Part shown: piece after piece, positions 8,618 to 16,719 of the stretch | Position numbering within the stretch: position 1 is the stretch's first letter | Layout: each line of letters begins with the position of its first letter | From: JANMJD01 sp963828405 | GTDB taxonomy: Bacteria > Actinomycetota > Acidimicrobiia > Acidimicrobiales > Ilumatobacteraceae | Reading direction: 5' to 3' | Assembly: GCA_963828405.1 (NCBI GenBank) | Contig: CAWHEG010000030.1 | Span: forward strand, 62,001-126,000 | DNA length: 64,000 bases | Made by a program: the position numbers and the translations under genes | Notes under the pieces: generated by a model | Told to the model about the DNA's origin: nothing | What the model saw: the letters and a program-made list of their open reading frames with translations, nothing else | The model's database searches: none

Positions 8618-9547
8618 TCATTGCAGGATGGCGGGGAACCCGGGCGCCCGCAGGTCGGTGCCCAGGGCGTCCTCGAGCAGCTTGACGACCTGGCTCGACC
8701 ACGCCGAGCCGCCGTACTGGGCCTTGGCCCGCACGAAGGTCTGCTCCACCAGTCCGGCCAGTTCGAGCGGCACGCCGAACTCCCGACCGAAGTCGGTGGC
8801 GAACCCGAGGTCCTTGAGGGCGAGGTCCATCGTGAAGCCGATGTTGTAGCTGCCGTTGAGGATCACCTGGCTCTCGGTCTCGTGGACGAAGCTGTTCCCC
8901 GAGCTGTGGCGGATCGCCTCGAACGCCTTGGTCAGATCGAGACCGCCCCGTTTGGCGAGCATCAGCGCCTCACCGGCGGCGACGAGATGGATGAAGGCGA
9001 GCATGTTGGTGATCACCTTGATCACCGCGGCGCTGCCCAACGGGCCGATGTACAGGACCGGGCTGCCGATGGCGCCGAGCAGCTGGCGATGCCGTTCGAA
9101 GACCGCTTCGTCGCCGCCGACGAGCACGGTGATGTCGCCGGCCGCCGCCTTGTGCACCCCACCGGTCACCGGCGATTCGAGCAGCGAGGCGCCTTGCCGG
9201 GCGCACAGCCCGCCGAGGCGGAGGAGCTCGGCGCGATCGCTGGTGGAGTTGTCGATCCACGTGCTGCCCGGGGACATGCCGGCGAGGATGCCGTTCGGCC
9301 CGGTGACGACGGCGTTGACGGCGGCCGGTGAGGGAAGGCAGGTGAACACCACCTCGGTGGCCGCGGCGAGTTCGGCCGGCGAGTCGGCCCACTCGGCGCC
9401 GGCGGCGAGCAGGGTCGAGGCGAGCGAGCGGTCGAGGTCGTGCACGACGACCCGATGGCCCGAGCGCACGAGGCTGTGGGCCAGGTGCACGCCCAGGTTC
9501 CCGAGGCCGATGTAACCGACGTGGGCGGGGGTGGTGTCAGTCGTCAT
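8618..9547 (-). CDS. NAD(P)-dependent beta-hydroxyacid dehydrogenase (3-hydroxyisobutyrate dehydrogenase family)
   Basis: The 309-residue protein has an N-terminal Rossmann fold, VGYIGLGNLGVHLAHSL, the substrate motif ESPVTGGVHKA, and the catalytic-lysine region AAVIKVITNMLAF, followed by the helical NAD-binding-11 domain. These are the ordered motifs of the 6-phosphogluconate/3-hydroxyisobutyrate dehydrogenase superfamily, which oxidises short beta-hydroxyacids (valine breakdown, tartronate semialdehyde and similar). The start at 9547 (MTTDTTPAH) lies 12 residues before the glycine motif; the longer open frame has no homology. It converges on the flavoenzyme gene. Substrate unknown. Confidence 0.87.
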   Translation of the reverse strand: MTTDTTPAHVGYIGLGNLGVHLAHSLVRSGHRVVVHDLDRSLASTLLAAGAEWADSPAELAAATEVVFTCLPSPAAVNAVVTGPNGILAGMSPGSTWIDNSTSDRAELLRLGGLCARQGASLLESPVTGGVHKAAAGDITVLVGGDEAVFERHRQLLGAIGSPVLYIGPLGSAAVIKVITNMLAFIHLVAAGEALMLAKRGGLDLTKAFEAIRHSSGNSFVHETESQVILNGSYNIGFTMDLALKDLGFATDFGREFGVPLELAGLVEQTFVRAKAQYGGSAWSSQVVKLLEDALGTDLRAPGFPAILQ

Positions 9548-9650
9548 GGCGTACAGCCTGCGTGATCGCCGGGGGGCGGACCAAGCGTGCGCCGGGCGCC
9601 GGTGTCCGAAGACCGCCCGGCGGGCAGCCGATCGTGCACAATGCAGGGCG

Positions 9651-10733
9651 ATGAGCGAGCTGTCGGTCGACGAACGTGCCGCGATCCGTTCGTTCCTCCA
9701 GCGCAGCGAGGTGCGCCTGTCGACATTGCACCGGGTGGCCACCGCCCTGCTCTCGGGCGCCGGGCTGATGGTCCTCCTGCCGGCGATCGCCCGGGATTCG
9801 ATCGTCGAGGTGATGCGCACCCTGATCGAGACCGAGACTTCGGTCAGCCATGTGCTGCTCGCCGCCGCGATCGTCACGATGCTGGTGCTTCCCTTCGTCG
9901 CCTTGTGGATGCTGTTGCGCGACCTCACCAGGTTCTACTTCCACGCCCACCACGTGCAGGCGGGGGCGAGCGAGATCTTCACCCCGCGGTTCACGCTCAC
10001 CGGCCTGTGGCTGCCGGCCGACGAGCTGGGGCCGGTGGCGCACGGCGAGCTGGACGAGGCGAGACGCGACCCGACGACGGTCGGTCTGCTCGTCCCGCCC
10101 AAGGAATCGACCCGCCGGCGGATCGACCGCCAGCTCGACGCCTATGGCGGCCTCGGCCGGCGCGAGCTGGGCGGCGACGAAGGCCGGGCGGCCGGGCTGT
10201 TCCAGCTCGTCGCCGCCCGCCAGCGCGACCTGCTGGAGGAGGTCGCCAAGGTGGAGCACGGCATCGCCCGCCACATCCTGCGCCTGCAGACGATCGTGCT
10301 GCGCTACGTCAAGGCCCTGCTCGCCTTCCTGACGACCGCGCCGGCGGTGTTCGCCGCGTCGGCCGTGGTCAGCTCCGATCGACTGATCGGCCCGAGCGCG
10401 GAGATCGCCTTGGGGGGCATCGTCGCCCTGTGGGCGTCGTGCGTGGTCTTCGCCGTCAGCGCCCCCGTGCGCTGGATCGACCAGCTGCTGCGCAGCGAGG
10501 GAGCGGCCGCCACGGCGGTCGCCTACGATCGCGAGCTCACCCACGTGGAGCGGATCCTCATCGGCATCGCCACCGTCGGGTGGATGTTCGGCATGGGAGC
10601 ACTGTTCGTCGTGCTCGCCGGCACGACCCTGACGACGAGGCAGCAGACCACGGCGATCGTCGCCGCGCTGCTCGCCGCGCTGGTGTTCGCCGCCACGACG
10701 GTCGTCCGTCGCCGCACCCGGGTCGCCGGGTGA
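9651..10733 (+). CDS. Polytopic membrane protein, unknown function
   Basis: A 360-residue protein I do not recognise. It has about six hydrophobic segments: two near residues 28-46 and 66-90, two near 220-265, and two near 300-355. A soluble stretch of roughly 110 residues lies between the second and third, rich in charged residues with a predicted helical part (QLVAARQRDLLEEVAKVEHGIARHIL). The ATG at 9651 begins a charged N-terminus directly before the first membrane helix. The gene shares the GTGA stop/start overlap with the DUF2071 gene that follows, so the two are translated together. Confidence 0.7.
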   Translation: MSELSVDERAAIRSFLQRSEVRLSTLHRVATALLSGAGLMVLLPAIARDSIVEVMRTLIETETSVSHVLLAAAIVTMLVLPFVALWMLLRDLTRFYFHAHHVQAGASEIFTPRFTLTGLWLPADELGPVAHGELDEARRDPTTVGLLVPPKESTRRRIDRQLDAYGGLGRRELGGDEGRAAGLFQLVAARQRDLLEEVAKVEHGIARHILRLQTIVLRYVKALLAFLTTAPAVFAASAVVSSDRLIGPSAEIALGGIVALWASCVVFAVSAPVRWIDQLLRSEGAAATAVAYDRELTHVERILIGIATVGWMFGMGALFVVLAGTTLTTRQQTTAIVAALLAALVFAATTVVRRRTRVAG

Positions 10734-11508
10734 ACGCCGCTGGCTCCGTCGAGCCGGAGCCGATCACGGCCCGGCCGCCCCACCCGGTCGCCCGTCCGGT
10801 GATGCTCCAGGGTTGGCACCATCTGACCGCGCTGCACTGGCGCTACGAGCCCGGTGTCGTGCAGGCCCTGCTGCCCGACGGGTTCGGTGTCGACACGTTC
10901 GACGGTTCGGCGTGGGTGGGGCTGATCCCGTTCGAGATGAGCCGTGTCCGGGTCCCCGGCCTGCCCGCCTTCGGTCGCCTGTCGACGTTCCCCGAGACCA
11001 ACGTCCGCACGTACATCGTCGACGGGGCCGGGCGGCGGGCCGTGTGGTTCTTCAGCCTCGACGTCTCCAGGCTGATCCCGGCGCTCGTGGCCCGGGTGAC
11101 GTACCGCCTGCCCTACTGCTGGGCGCACATGTCGATCGCCGGGGTCGGCGCGCCGGGGGACTCGTCGAGTACCGGTCGAGTCGCCGCTGGCCGGGCGGGG
11201 AGGCGACGAGCCGGGTCACCGTGCTGATCGGCGAGCCGCTGGGTGACGGCGAGCTGACCCCGCTGGATCACTTCCTGACGGCCCGCTGGGCCCTCGGTTC
11301 GAAGCTGGGAGGCCGGCTGTTGTGGGCCCCTGTCGATCACGCTCCCTGGCCGCTGAGCACCGCCGAGGTGATCGAGTGGGACGAGACGCTGATCGCCGCC
11401 GCCGGGCTCCCCGCACCACACGGCGCGCCGATCGCCCGCTGGTCTCCCGGCGTCGAGGTGCGCATCGGGCGCCCGAGCCTGATCCAGCGCCGGCCCCGAG
11501 GGCGCTGA
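10730..11508 (+). pseudogene. DUF2071 (YqjF-like) protein with one frameshift
   Basis: The frame starting at GTG 10730 encodes the N-terminal DUF2071 signature (HHLTALHWRYEPGVVQALLP, DTFDGSAWVGLIPFEM, FPETNVRTYI, VWFFSLDVSR) up to about 11155. The conserved C-terminal half (GLVEYRSSRRW, SLDHFLT-like LDHFLTARW, HAPWPLSTAEV) continues in another frame to 11508. One extra G in the G5 run at 11155-11159 would rejoin the two halves seamlessly as GAPGGLVEY. Joined, the product is about 260 residues, normal for the family, whose biochemical role is unknown. This is either a sequencing or assembly error at the G run or a recent inactivating deletion. The gene is coupled by GTGA to the upstream membrane protein. 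Confidence 0.75.
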
Positions 11509-11517
11509 CGACCGCTG

Positions 11518-12156
11518 CTACCCGGGGCCGTGTCGCCCCCGGATCAGGGCGACGACACACGGCCCGGAGCCGAGGGCCGTCGCCTCGATCGGCCGACCGT
11601 CGGGTCGGATGGCGTCGAGCGGTCCCAGGTCGTGGGAACCGAGCCGGGCGCTGCCGGCCACGACGAGGGCGAGCTCCGTACCGCTCGGCCCGATGACCGA
11701 CACGGGACGGTCCGGCCCGCGGCGCCCGTCGGCCGTGCCGGGGGCGATCGTCCCGTCGTCGGGATCCGCCGGCCCGGCGACGGTGACGAAGGCCAACTCG
11801 AGGTCGACGGCGCCGCGCCGGACCATCAGGTTGAGATCCTGGACCGGGCCGTCGAGCAGCCGGCACGAGGTCACCGCCCCACCGTCGAAGTGGAACGGGC
11901 GCAACGGCCGGTCGATGACGTGCTCCGGCCGTCCGTCGATCGTCAGGGCGAAGCCGGCGCCGCCGATCAGGGCGATGGTGCGGTCGATCCCCGGGAAACG
12001 GGAGAACGGCCCGTCGGTGGCGACATCGGCCAGGCTGAGCCTCCACACCCAGGCCTCGGGGTCGGGCCAGGCGACGACCTCGGTCGTCCATCCACCACCG
12101 TTGGCCCAGCGCATCCGGCGGTGTTCGGCGCACCGCATGACCCGGACCCCGCTCAT
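11518..12156 (-). CDS. hutD: HutD-family protein
   Basis: This 212-residue cupin-like protein opens with the HutD hallmark RMRWANGGGWTTEVVAWPDP, followed by WRLSLADVATDGPFSRFPGIDRTIALI and a C-terminal strand-rich half. HutD accompanies histidine-utilisation genes in many bacteria and is thought to limit or tune the pathway; no enzyme activity is established. Its start overlaps the iclR stop by four bases (ATGA), so the two form a translationally coupled operon facing the catabolic hut genes. Confidence 0.88.
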   Translation of the reverse strand: MSGVRVMRCAEHRRMRWANGGGWTTEVVAWPDPEAWVWRLSLADVATDGPFSRFPGIDRTIALIGGAGFALTIDGRPEHVIDRPLRPFHFDGGAVTSCRLLDGPVQDLNLMVRRGAVDLELAFVTVAGPADPDDGTIAPGTADGRRGPDRPVSVIGPSGTELALVVAGSARLGSHDLGPLDAIRPDGRPIEATALGSGPCVVALIRGRHGPG

Positions 12157-12836
12157 CGGCGGTCGATCGCCGAATGGAGCGCGCCGGCCGCGGTCAGTGC
12201 CGCCGCGACGATCGGGCCATGTCCCGCGGGTGACATCCGGAAGCTCGGGCCGACCACGTTGATCGCCGCGGTGATCGCCGACCTGTCCCAGACGGGGACG
12301 GCGATCGCCGTCGTGTCGGGCTCGACGCCGTCGGTCACGACGACGACGCCGCGGTGGTCGACCCGTCCGGCCAGGGCGGCGCCGGCGGCCGAGGTGGCCC
12401 GGGCGATCCGCCGGCCGAGCCAGCTCACGTGGCGGACCGACCGGGTGCTCTGGGCCATCCGTACGTAGGTCGCCCAGTCGTCGTCGATGGCGATGGCCAG
12501 GTAGCACGACTCGCCGGTGGCCACGGCGAGGGCCTCGAGATGGGGCTGCGCGGCGGTGAGCAGCGGTGACGCCGAGGAGTGCAGCGCCCCGAGACGGATC
12601 AACTCGCCGCCGGCGACGTAGGCGCCGTCGTCGCGCCGGGCGACGAAGCCGGTGGCCTCGAGCGTGCGAAGGATGCGGGTCGCCGTCGACGGGGCGAGGC
12701 CCGCCGCCCGCGACGCCTCGGCCAGGCCGATTCCGTCGGCGGCCTCGGCGGCCACCGCCACCAGACGCAGGGCCCGCTCGACGGACCTGATCGTCGGCTC
12801 CTCGGATCGCTCGGGATGCGCTTGCTCGACTTCCAT
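12153..12836 (-). CDS. IclR-family transcriptional regulator of the hut genes
   Basis: The 227-residue protein has an N-terminal winged helix (residues about 15-75; TIRSVERALRLV, then LAEASRAAGLAPSTATRILRTLEATGFV) and a C-terminal IclR effector domain of about 160 residues. It is divergent from hutH, with only 23 bp between the start codons, and is coupled to hutD. That places it as the local hut regulator, probably responding to urocanate or another intermediate (inference). Actinobacterial hut operons elsewhere use other regulator families, so the assignment rests on position. Confidence 0.88.
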   Translation of the reverse strand: MEVEQAHPERSEEPTIRSVERALRLVAVAAEAADGIGLAEASRAAGLAPSTATRILRTLEATGFVARRDDGAYVAGGELIRLGALHSSASPLLTAAQPHLEALAVATGESCYLAIAIDDDWATYVRMAQSTRSVRHVSWLGRRIARATSAAGAALAGRVDHRGVVVVTDGVEPDTTAIAVPVWDRSAITAAINVVGPSFRMSPAGHGPIVAAALTAAGALHSAIDRR

Positions 12837-12865
12837 CTAGCGGAATAGAGTACCGACAGATGGAA
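12831..12865. promoter_or_regulatory. Inverted repeat spanning both hutH and iclR start codons
   Basis: TTCCATCT at 12831-12838 and AGATGGAA at 12858-12865 are perfect inverted copies separated by 19 bp, covering both divergent start codons. Part of the symmetry comes from both proteins beginning Met-Glu. The inner bases also show CGGAATAGAGTACCG, roughly symmetric. With 23 bp between genes, each promoter must lie inside the other coding sequence or transcripts must be leaderless, so one protein bound here could control both. It is a plausible IclR operator. Confidence 0.4.
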
Positions 12866-14380
12866 CCCTCGACAAGTACGGTGATCCTCGGCGATCGAGG
12901 CGTGAGTGCGGCCGACGTCGTCGCCGTGGCTCGCCGGGGTGCCCATGTGACGCTCGGCGACACGGCTCGAACGGCGATCGGGGCCAGTTCGCTGATCGTC
13001 GAAGGGATGGCGTCGCGGGCCGAGGCCGTGTATGGCGTGTCCACCGGGTTCGGGTCGCTGGCCACGACGGTCATCCCGGCCGAACGGCGCGAGGAGCTGC
13101 AGCGATCGCTGATCCGCTCCCACGCCGCGGGCATGGGGCCGCTCGTCGAGCCCGAGGTGGTCCGGGCGATGATGCTGCTGCGCGCCCGCACTCTCTCGAT
13201 GGGCTTCTCCGGCGTCCGCCAGGTCGTCGTCGACACGATCCTCGCCCTGCTCAACGCCGACATCACCCCCCCGGTGCACGAGCACGGTTCGCTCGGCGCC
13301 AGCGGCGACCTGGCGCCGTTGTCGCACGTCGCCCTCGCCCTGATCGGGGAGGGGGAGTGCGCAGCGGCGATGGCGGCGGCCGGCATCGCCCCGATCACGC
13401 TGCGCGCCAAGGAGGGCCTCGCCCTGATCAACGGCACCGACGGCATGCTCGGCATGCTGGTGCTCGCCCTGGCCGATCTCGAGATGCTCCTCAAGGTGGC
13501 CGACATCAGCGCGGCGATGAGCATCGAGGCGTTGATGGGCACCGATCGGGCCTTCGCCGCCGATCTGATGGCGCTGCGCCCCCACCCCGGCCAGACCCGC
13601 TCGGCGGCCAACCTGCGCCGGCTGCTCGACTCCAGCGAGATCATCGCCAGCCACCGCACCGACGACCCCCGTGTGCAGGACGCCTATTCGCTGCGCTGCA
13701 CCCCCCAGGTGCACGGCGCCGCCCGCGACACGGTGGCCCACGCCCGAACGGTCGCCGAGATCGAACTGGTCTCGGCGATCGACAACCCGAGCGTGATGCC
13801 CGACGGCCGGGTCGAGTCGTGCGGCCACTTCCATGGCGCCCCGGTCGGGTTCGCCTGCGACTTCCTGGCCATCGCCTCGGCCGAGGTGGGGGCGATCGCC
13901 GAACGCCGCACCGACCGGATGCTCGACCGCAACCGCTCGCACGGGCTGCCGCCGTTCCTCGCCGAGGACGCCGGGGTCAACTCCGGGATGATGATCGCCC
14001 ACTACACCCAGGCGGCGATGGTCGCCGAGAACCGCCGCCTCGCCGCGCCGGCCAGCGTCGACTCCCTGCCCACCTCGGCGATGCAGGAGGACCACGTGTC
14101 GATGGGCTGGGGCGCGGCGCGCAAGATGCGCCAGTCCGTCGCCAACCTCGGGCGGATCCTCGCCTGCGAGCTCACCTGCGCGGCGCGCGGGATCGAACTG
14201 CGCGATCCCCTCCGCCCGTCGAGTTCGCTCGCCGCCGCCGTCGTCGCCCTGCGCAACGCCGGCGTCGGCGGACCGGGACCCGATCGCTGGCTCGCCCCGG
14301 AGCTCGGCCGGGCCGAGGCGCTGGTGATCAGCGGTGACCTGCTCGCCGCCGTCGAAGGCGTCTGCGGGCCCCTCGACTGA
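12860..14380 (+). CDS. hutH: Histidine ammonia-lyase
   Basis: This 506-residue enzyme has the normal family length and carries GSLGASGDLAPLSH. Its Ala147-Ser148-Gly149 cyclise into the electrophilic MIO prosthetic group that removes ammonia from L-histidine to give urocanate. Other conserved patches include YGVSTGFG, the QDAYSLRC-type loop and DNPSVMPDG. The start ATG at 12860 sits right at the divergent promoter. It is the first gene of a five-gene run (hutH, hutU, def, hutF, hutI) and performs the committed step of histidine breakdown in the cytoplasm. Confidence 0.96.
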   Translation: MEPSTSTVILGDRGVSAADVVAVARRGAHVTLGDTARTAIGASSLIVEGMASRAEAVYGVSTGFGSLATTVIPAERREELQRSLIRSHAAGMGPLVEPEVVRAMMLLRARTLSMGFSGVRQVVVDTILALLNADITPPVHEHGSLGASGDLAPLSHVALALIGEGECAAAMAAAGIAPITLRAKEGLALINGTDGMLGMLVLALADLEMLLKVADISAAMSIEALMGTDRAFAADLMALRPHPGQTRSAANLRRLLDSSEIIASHRTDDPRVQDAYSLRCTPQVHGAARDTVAHARTVAEIELVSAIDNPSVMPDGRVESCGHFHGAPVGFACDFLAIASAEVGAIAERRTDRMLDRNRSHGLPPFLAEDAGVNSGMMIAHYTQAAMVAENRRLAAPASVDSLPTSAMQEDHVSMGWGAARKMRQSVANLGRILACELTCAARGIELRDPLRPSSSLAAAVVALRNAGVGGPGPDRWLAPELGRAEALVISGDLLAAVEGVCGPLD

Positions 14381-14413
14381 CACGACGGCGACTGACACGA
14401 CGGCGACTGACGG
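14375..14413 (+). repeat. 15-bp direct repeat at the end of hutH
   Basis: The unit GACTGACACGACGGC occurs at 14375-14389 and again at 14390-14404, followed by a partial third copy (GACTGACGG). The hutH stop codon is inside the first copy, and every copy carries a TGA. It looks like slippage in the hutH-hutU spacer, with no clear function. Confidence 0.7.
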
Positions 14414-14481
14414 CGACGGCCCGTTCGACGGCGACCGCGAGCACCACCAACCGACGCACACACTTCAAGGAGATGGACCAG

Positions 14482-16137
14482 ATGATCGGAGCACGACCCG
14501 TCCGGGCGGCCAGGGGCGCCGCTCTCACCTGCCGTGGTTGGCAGCAGGAGGCGGCACTGCGGATGCTGATGAACAACCTCGATCCCGAGGTCGCCGAGCG
14601 GCCCGACGACCTCGTCGTCTACGGCGGCACCGGCCGGGCGGCCCGTTCGTGGGAGGCGTTCGACGCCATCGTGCGCACCCTGACCACGTTGGCCGACGAC
14701 GAGACGATGCTCGTCCAGTCGGGCAAGCCGGTGGGGGTGTTCCGCACCAGCCCTTGGGCGCCCCGGGTGCTCATCGCCAACTCCAACCTCGTGCCGGAGT
14801 GGGGCAACTGGGACGAGTTCCGCCGGCTCGAGGCCCTCGGCCTGACGATGTACGGCCAGATGACCGCCGGGTCGTGGATCTACATCGGGACCCAGGGCAT
14901 CCTGCAGGGCACCTACGAGTGCTTCGCCGAGATCGCCCGCCGCAAGTTCGCCGGCACGCTCGCCGGCACGATCACGCTGACCGCCGGGCTCGGCGGCATG
15001 GGCGGCGCCCAGCCGTTGGCGGTGACGATGAACGACGGTGTGGCGTTGTGCATCGACGTCGATGCCTGGCGGGTCGGCCGGCGCGTCGAGACCCGCTACC
15101 TCGACGAGATCGCCGATTCGCTCGACGATGCCGTCGCCCGGTGCATCCGGGCCCGTGACGAGCGTCGCGGGCTGTCGGTCGGCCTCGTCGGCAACGCGGC
15201 CACGCTGTTGCCGAAGCTGTTGGAGATGGGCTTCCCCGCCGACATCGTGACCGATCAGACGAGCGCCCACGACCCGCTGAGCTACGTCCCCGTCGACCTC
15301 ACCCCGGAGGCGACGACGGCGATGGCCCGGTCCGACCCACAGGAGCTGGTCCGCCGGTCGCGGCTGTCGATGGCCGCCCACTGCCGGGCGATGGTCGGGT
15401 TCATGGACGCCGGCAGCGAGGTGTTCGACTACGGCAACAGCCTGCGCACCGAGGCCAAGCTGGGCGGCTTCGACCGGGCGTTCGACTACCCCGGCTTCCT
15501 CCCGGCCTACATCCGGCCGCTGTTCTGCGAGGGCAAGGGACCGTTCCGCTGGGTGGCCCTCTCGGGCGATCCGGCCGACATCGCCGCCACCGACCGGGCG
15601 GTGCTCGAGGAGTTCCCCGACGACGAGGCGCTGCACCGCTGGATCAGGCTCGCCGGTGACCGGGTCGCCTTCCAGGGGCTGCCGGCCCGGATCTGCTGGC
15701 TCGGCTACGGGGAGCGCCATCGCCTCGGACTGCGGTTCAACGAGATGGTGCGCACCGGCGAGGTGTCGGCGCCGATCGTGATCGGGCGTGACCATCTCGA
15801 CTCGGGCTCGGTCGCCTCGCCGTACCGCGAGACCGAGTCGATGGCCGACGGCTCCGACGCGATCGCCGACTGGCCGCTGCTCAACGCCCTGGTCAACACC
15901 TCCTGCGGGGCGACGTGGGTGAGCATCCACCACGGCGGCGGGGTGGGCATCGGCCGTTCGATCCACGCCGGAATGGTGGTCGTCGCCGACGGCACCGAGA
16001 TGGCGGCCGAGAAGCTCGCTCGGGTGCTCGTGGCCGATCCCGGGATGGGCGTCATCCGCCACGCCGACGCCGGCTACGAGCGCGCCCGAGACGTCGCCGC
16101 GCAGCGGGGGGTCCGTATCCCGATGAGCGAGTCCTGA
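14482..16137 (+). CDS. hutU: Urocanate hydratase
   Basis: The product is 551 residues from this start, close to the usual 555. It shows the NAD-binding and active-site hallmarks of urocanases: LMNNLDPEVAERP, YGGTGRAARSWEAF, TAGSWIYIGTQGI and TAGLGGMGGAQPLAV, and near the C-terminus the glycine-rich HHGGGVGIGRSIHAG. It adds water to urocanate to give imidazolone propionate, using tightly bound NAD+. ATG 14482 is preferred over ATG 14473 because AAGGAG ends nine bases before the former and abuts the latter. The stop overlaps the next gene's ATG by one base (TGATG), showing tight coupling to the deformylase gene. Confidence 0.95.
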   Translation: MIGARPVRAARGAALTCRGWQQEAALRMLMNNLDPEVAERPDDLVVYGGTGRAARSWEAFDAIVRTLTTLADDETMLVQSGKPVGVFRTSPWAPRVLIANSNLVPEWGNWDEFRRLEALGLTMYGQMTAGSWIYIGTQGILQGTYECFAEIARRKFAGTLAGTITLTAGLGGMGGAQPLAVTMNDGVALCIDVDAWRVGRRVETRYLDEIADSLDDAVARCIRARDERRGLSVGLVGNAATLLPKLLEMGFPADIVTDQTSAHDPLSYVPVDLTPEATTAMARSDPQELVRRSRLSMAAHCRAMVGFMDAGSEVFDYGNSLRTEAKLGGFDRAFDYPGFLPAYIRPLFCEGKGPFRWVALSGDPADIAATDRAVLEEFPDDEALHRWIRLAGDRVAFQGLPARICWLGYGERHRLGLRFNEMVRTGEVSAPIVIGRDHLDSGSVASPYRETESMADGSDAIADWPLLNALVNTSCGATWVSIHHGGGVGIGRSIHAGMVVVADGTEMAAEKLARVLVADPGMGVIRHADAGYERARDVAAQRGVRIPMSES

Positions 16138-16712
16138 TGACCGTCCGCCAGATCGTCACCGTCGGCCACCCCGTGCTGCGCGAGCGGGCCCGGGAGGTCA
16201 CCACCGAGGAGCTGGCCGGTCCGGCGACCCAGGCGTTGATCGACGATCTGATCGACACGATGCGTCACGCCAACGGGGCCGGGTTGGCCGCCAACCAGAT
16301 CGGGGTGCCGATCCGGATCGCGGCGATCGAGGTCGGCGACAACCCGCGCTACCCGTACAAGCCGCGCATCCCGCTCACGGTGGTGGTCAACCCGGTGATC
16401 GAGCCGATCGACGGTGAGCTCGTCGAGATCAACGAGGGCTGCCTGTCGGTTCCCGACCTCCGCGGCTCGGTGATGCGTTCGGTCAGCGTCCGCGTCCGCT
16501 ACCTCGACCGTCACGGGGTGGCCCACGACGAGATCAGGCGGGGCCTGACCGCCGGCACGTTCCAGCACGAGTGCGACCACCTCGACGGCGTGCTGTTCCT
16601 CGACCGGGTCAGCGATCCGACGACGTTCACCACCTGGGAGCAGTTCGAGCGGTTCCACCGCCAGGCCTTCGTCGAGCGGATCACGGCGTTCGTCGAACGC
16701 GTCGGATCGTGA
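16137..16712 (+). CDS. def: Peptide-deformylase family protein inside the hut operon
   Basis: This 191-residue protein has all three deformylase motifs: GAGLAANQ (residues 47-54), EGCLS (100-104, with metal ligand C102) and QHECDH (143-148, ligands H144 and H148, catalytic E145). By family it removes formyl groups from the N-terminus of new proteins using Fe2+ or Zn2+. Its position is unusual: it overlaps the hutU stop and is followed seven bases later by hutF. HutF makes N-formyl-L-glutamate, which normally needs HutG, and no hutG is in the window. The protein may therefore act as the N-formylglutamate deformylase here. That is inference; a plain housekeeping role carried in the operon is the alternative. 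Confidence 0.9.
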   Translation: MTVRQIVTVGHPVLRERAREVTTEELAGPATQALIDDLIDTMRHANGAGLAANQIGVPIRIAAIEVGDNPRYPYKPRIPLTVVVNPVIEPIDGELVEINEGCLSVPDLRGSVMRSVSVRVRYLDRHGVAHDEIRRGLTAGTFQHECDHLDGVLFLDRVSDPTTFTTWEQFERFHRQAFVERITAFVERVGS

Positions 16713-16719
16713 GTGGCCG

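Noticed and set aside
14002..16062. Long minus-strand frame over hutU (686 codons)
   Set aside because: Typical GC-skew shadow with no recognisable domain; hutU on the plus strand is unambiguous.
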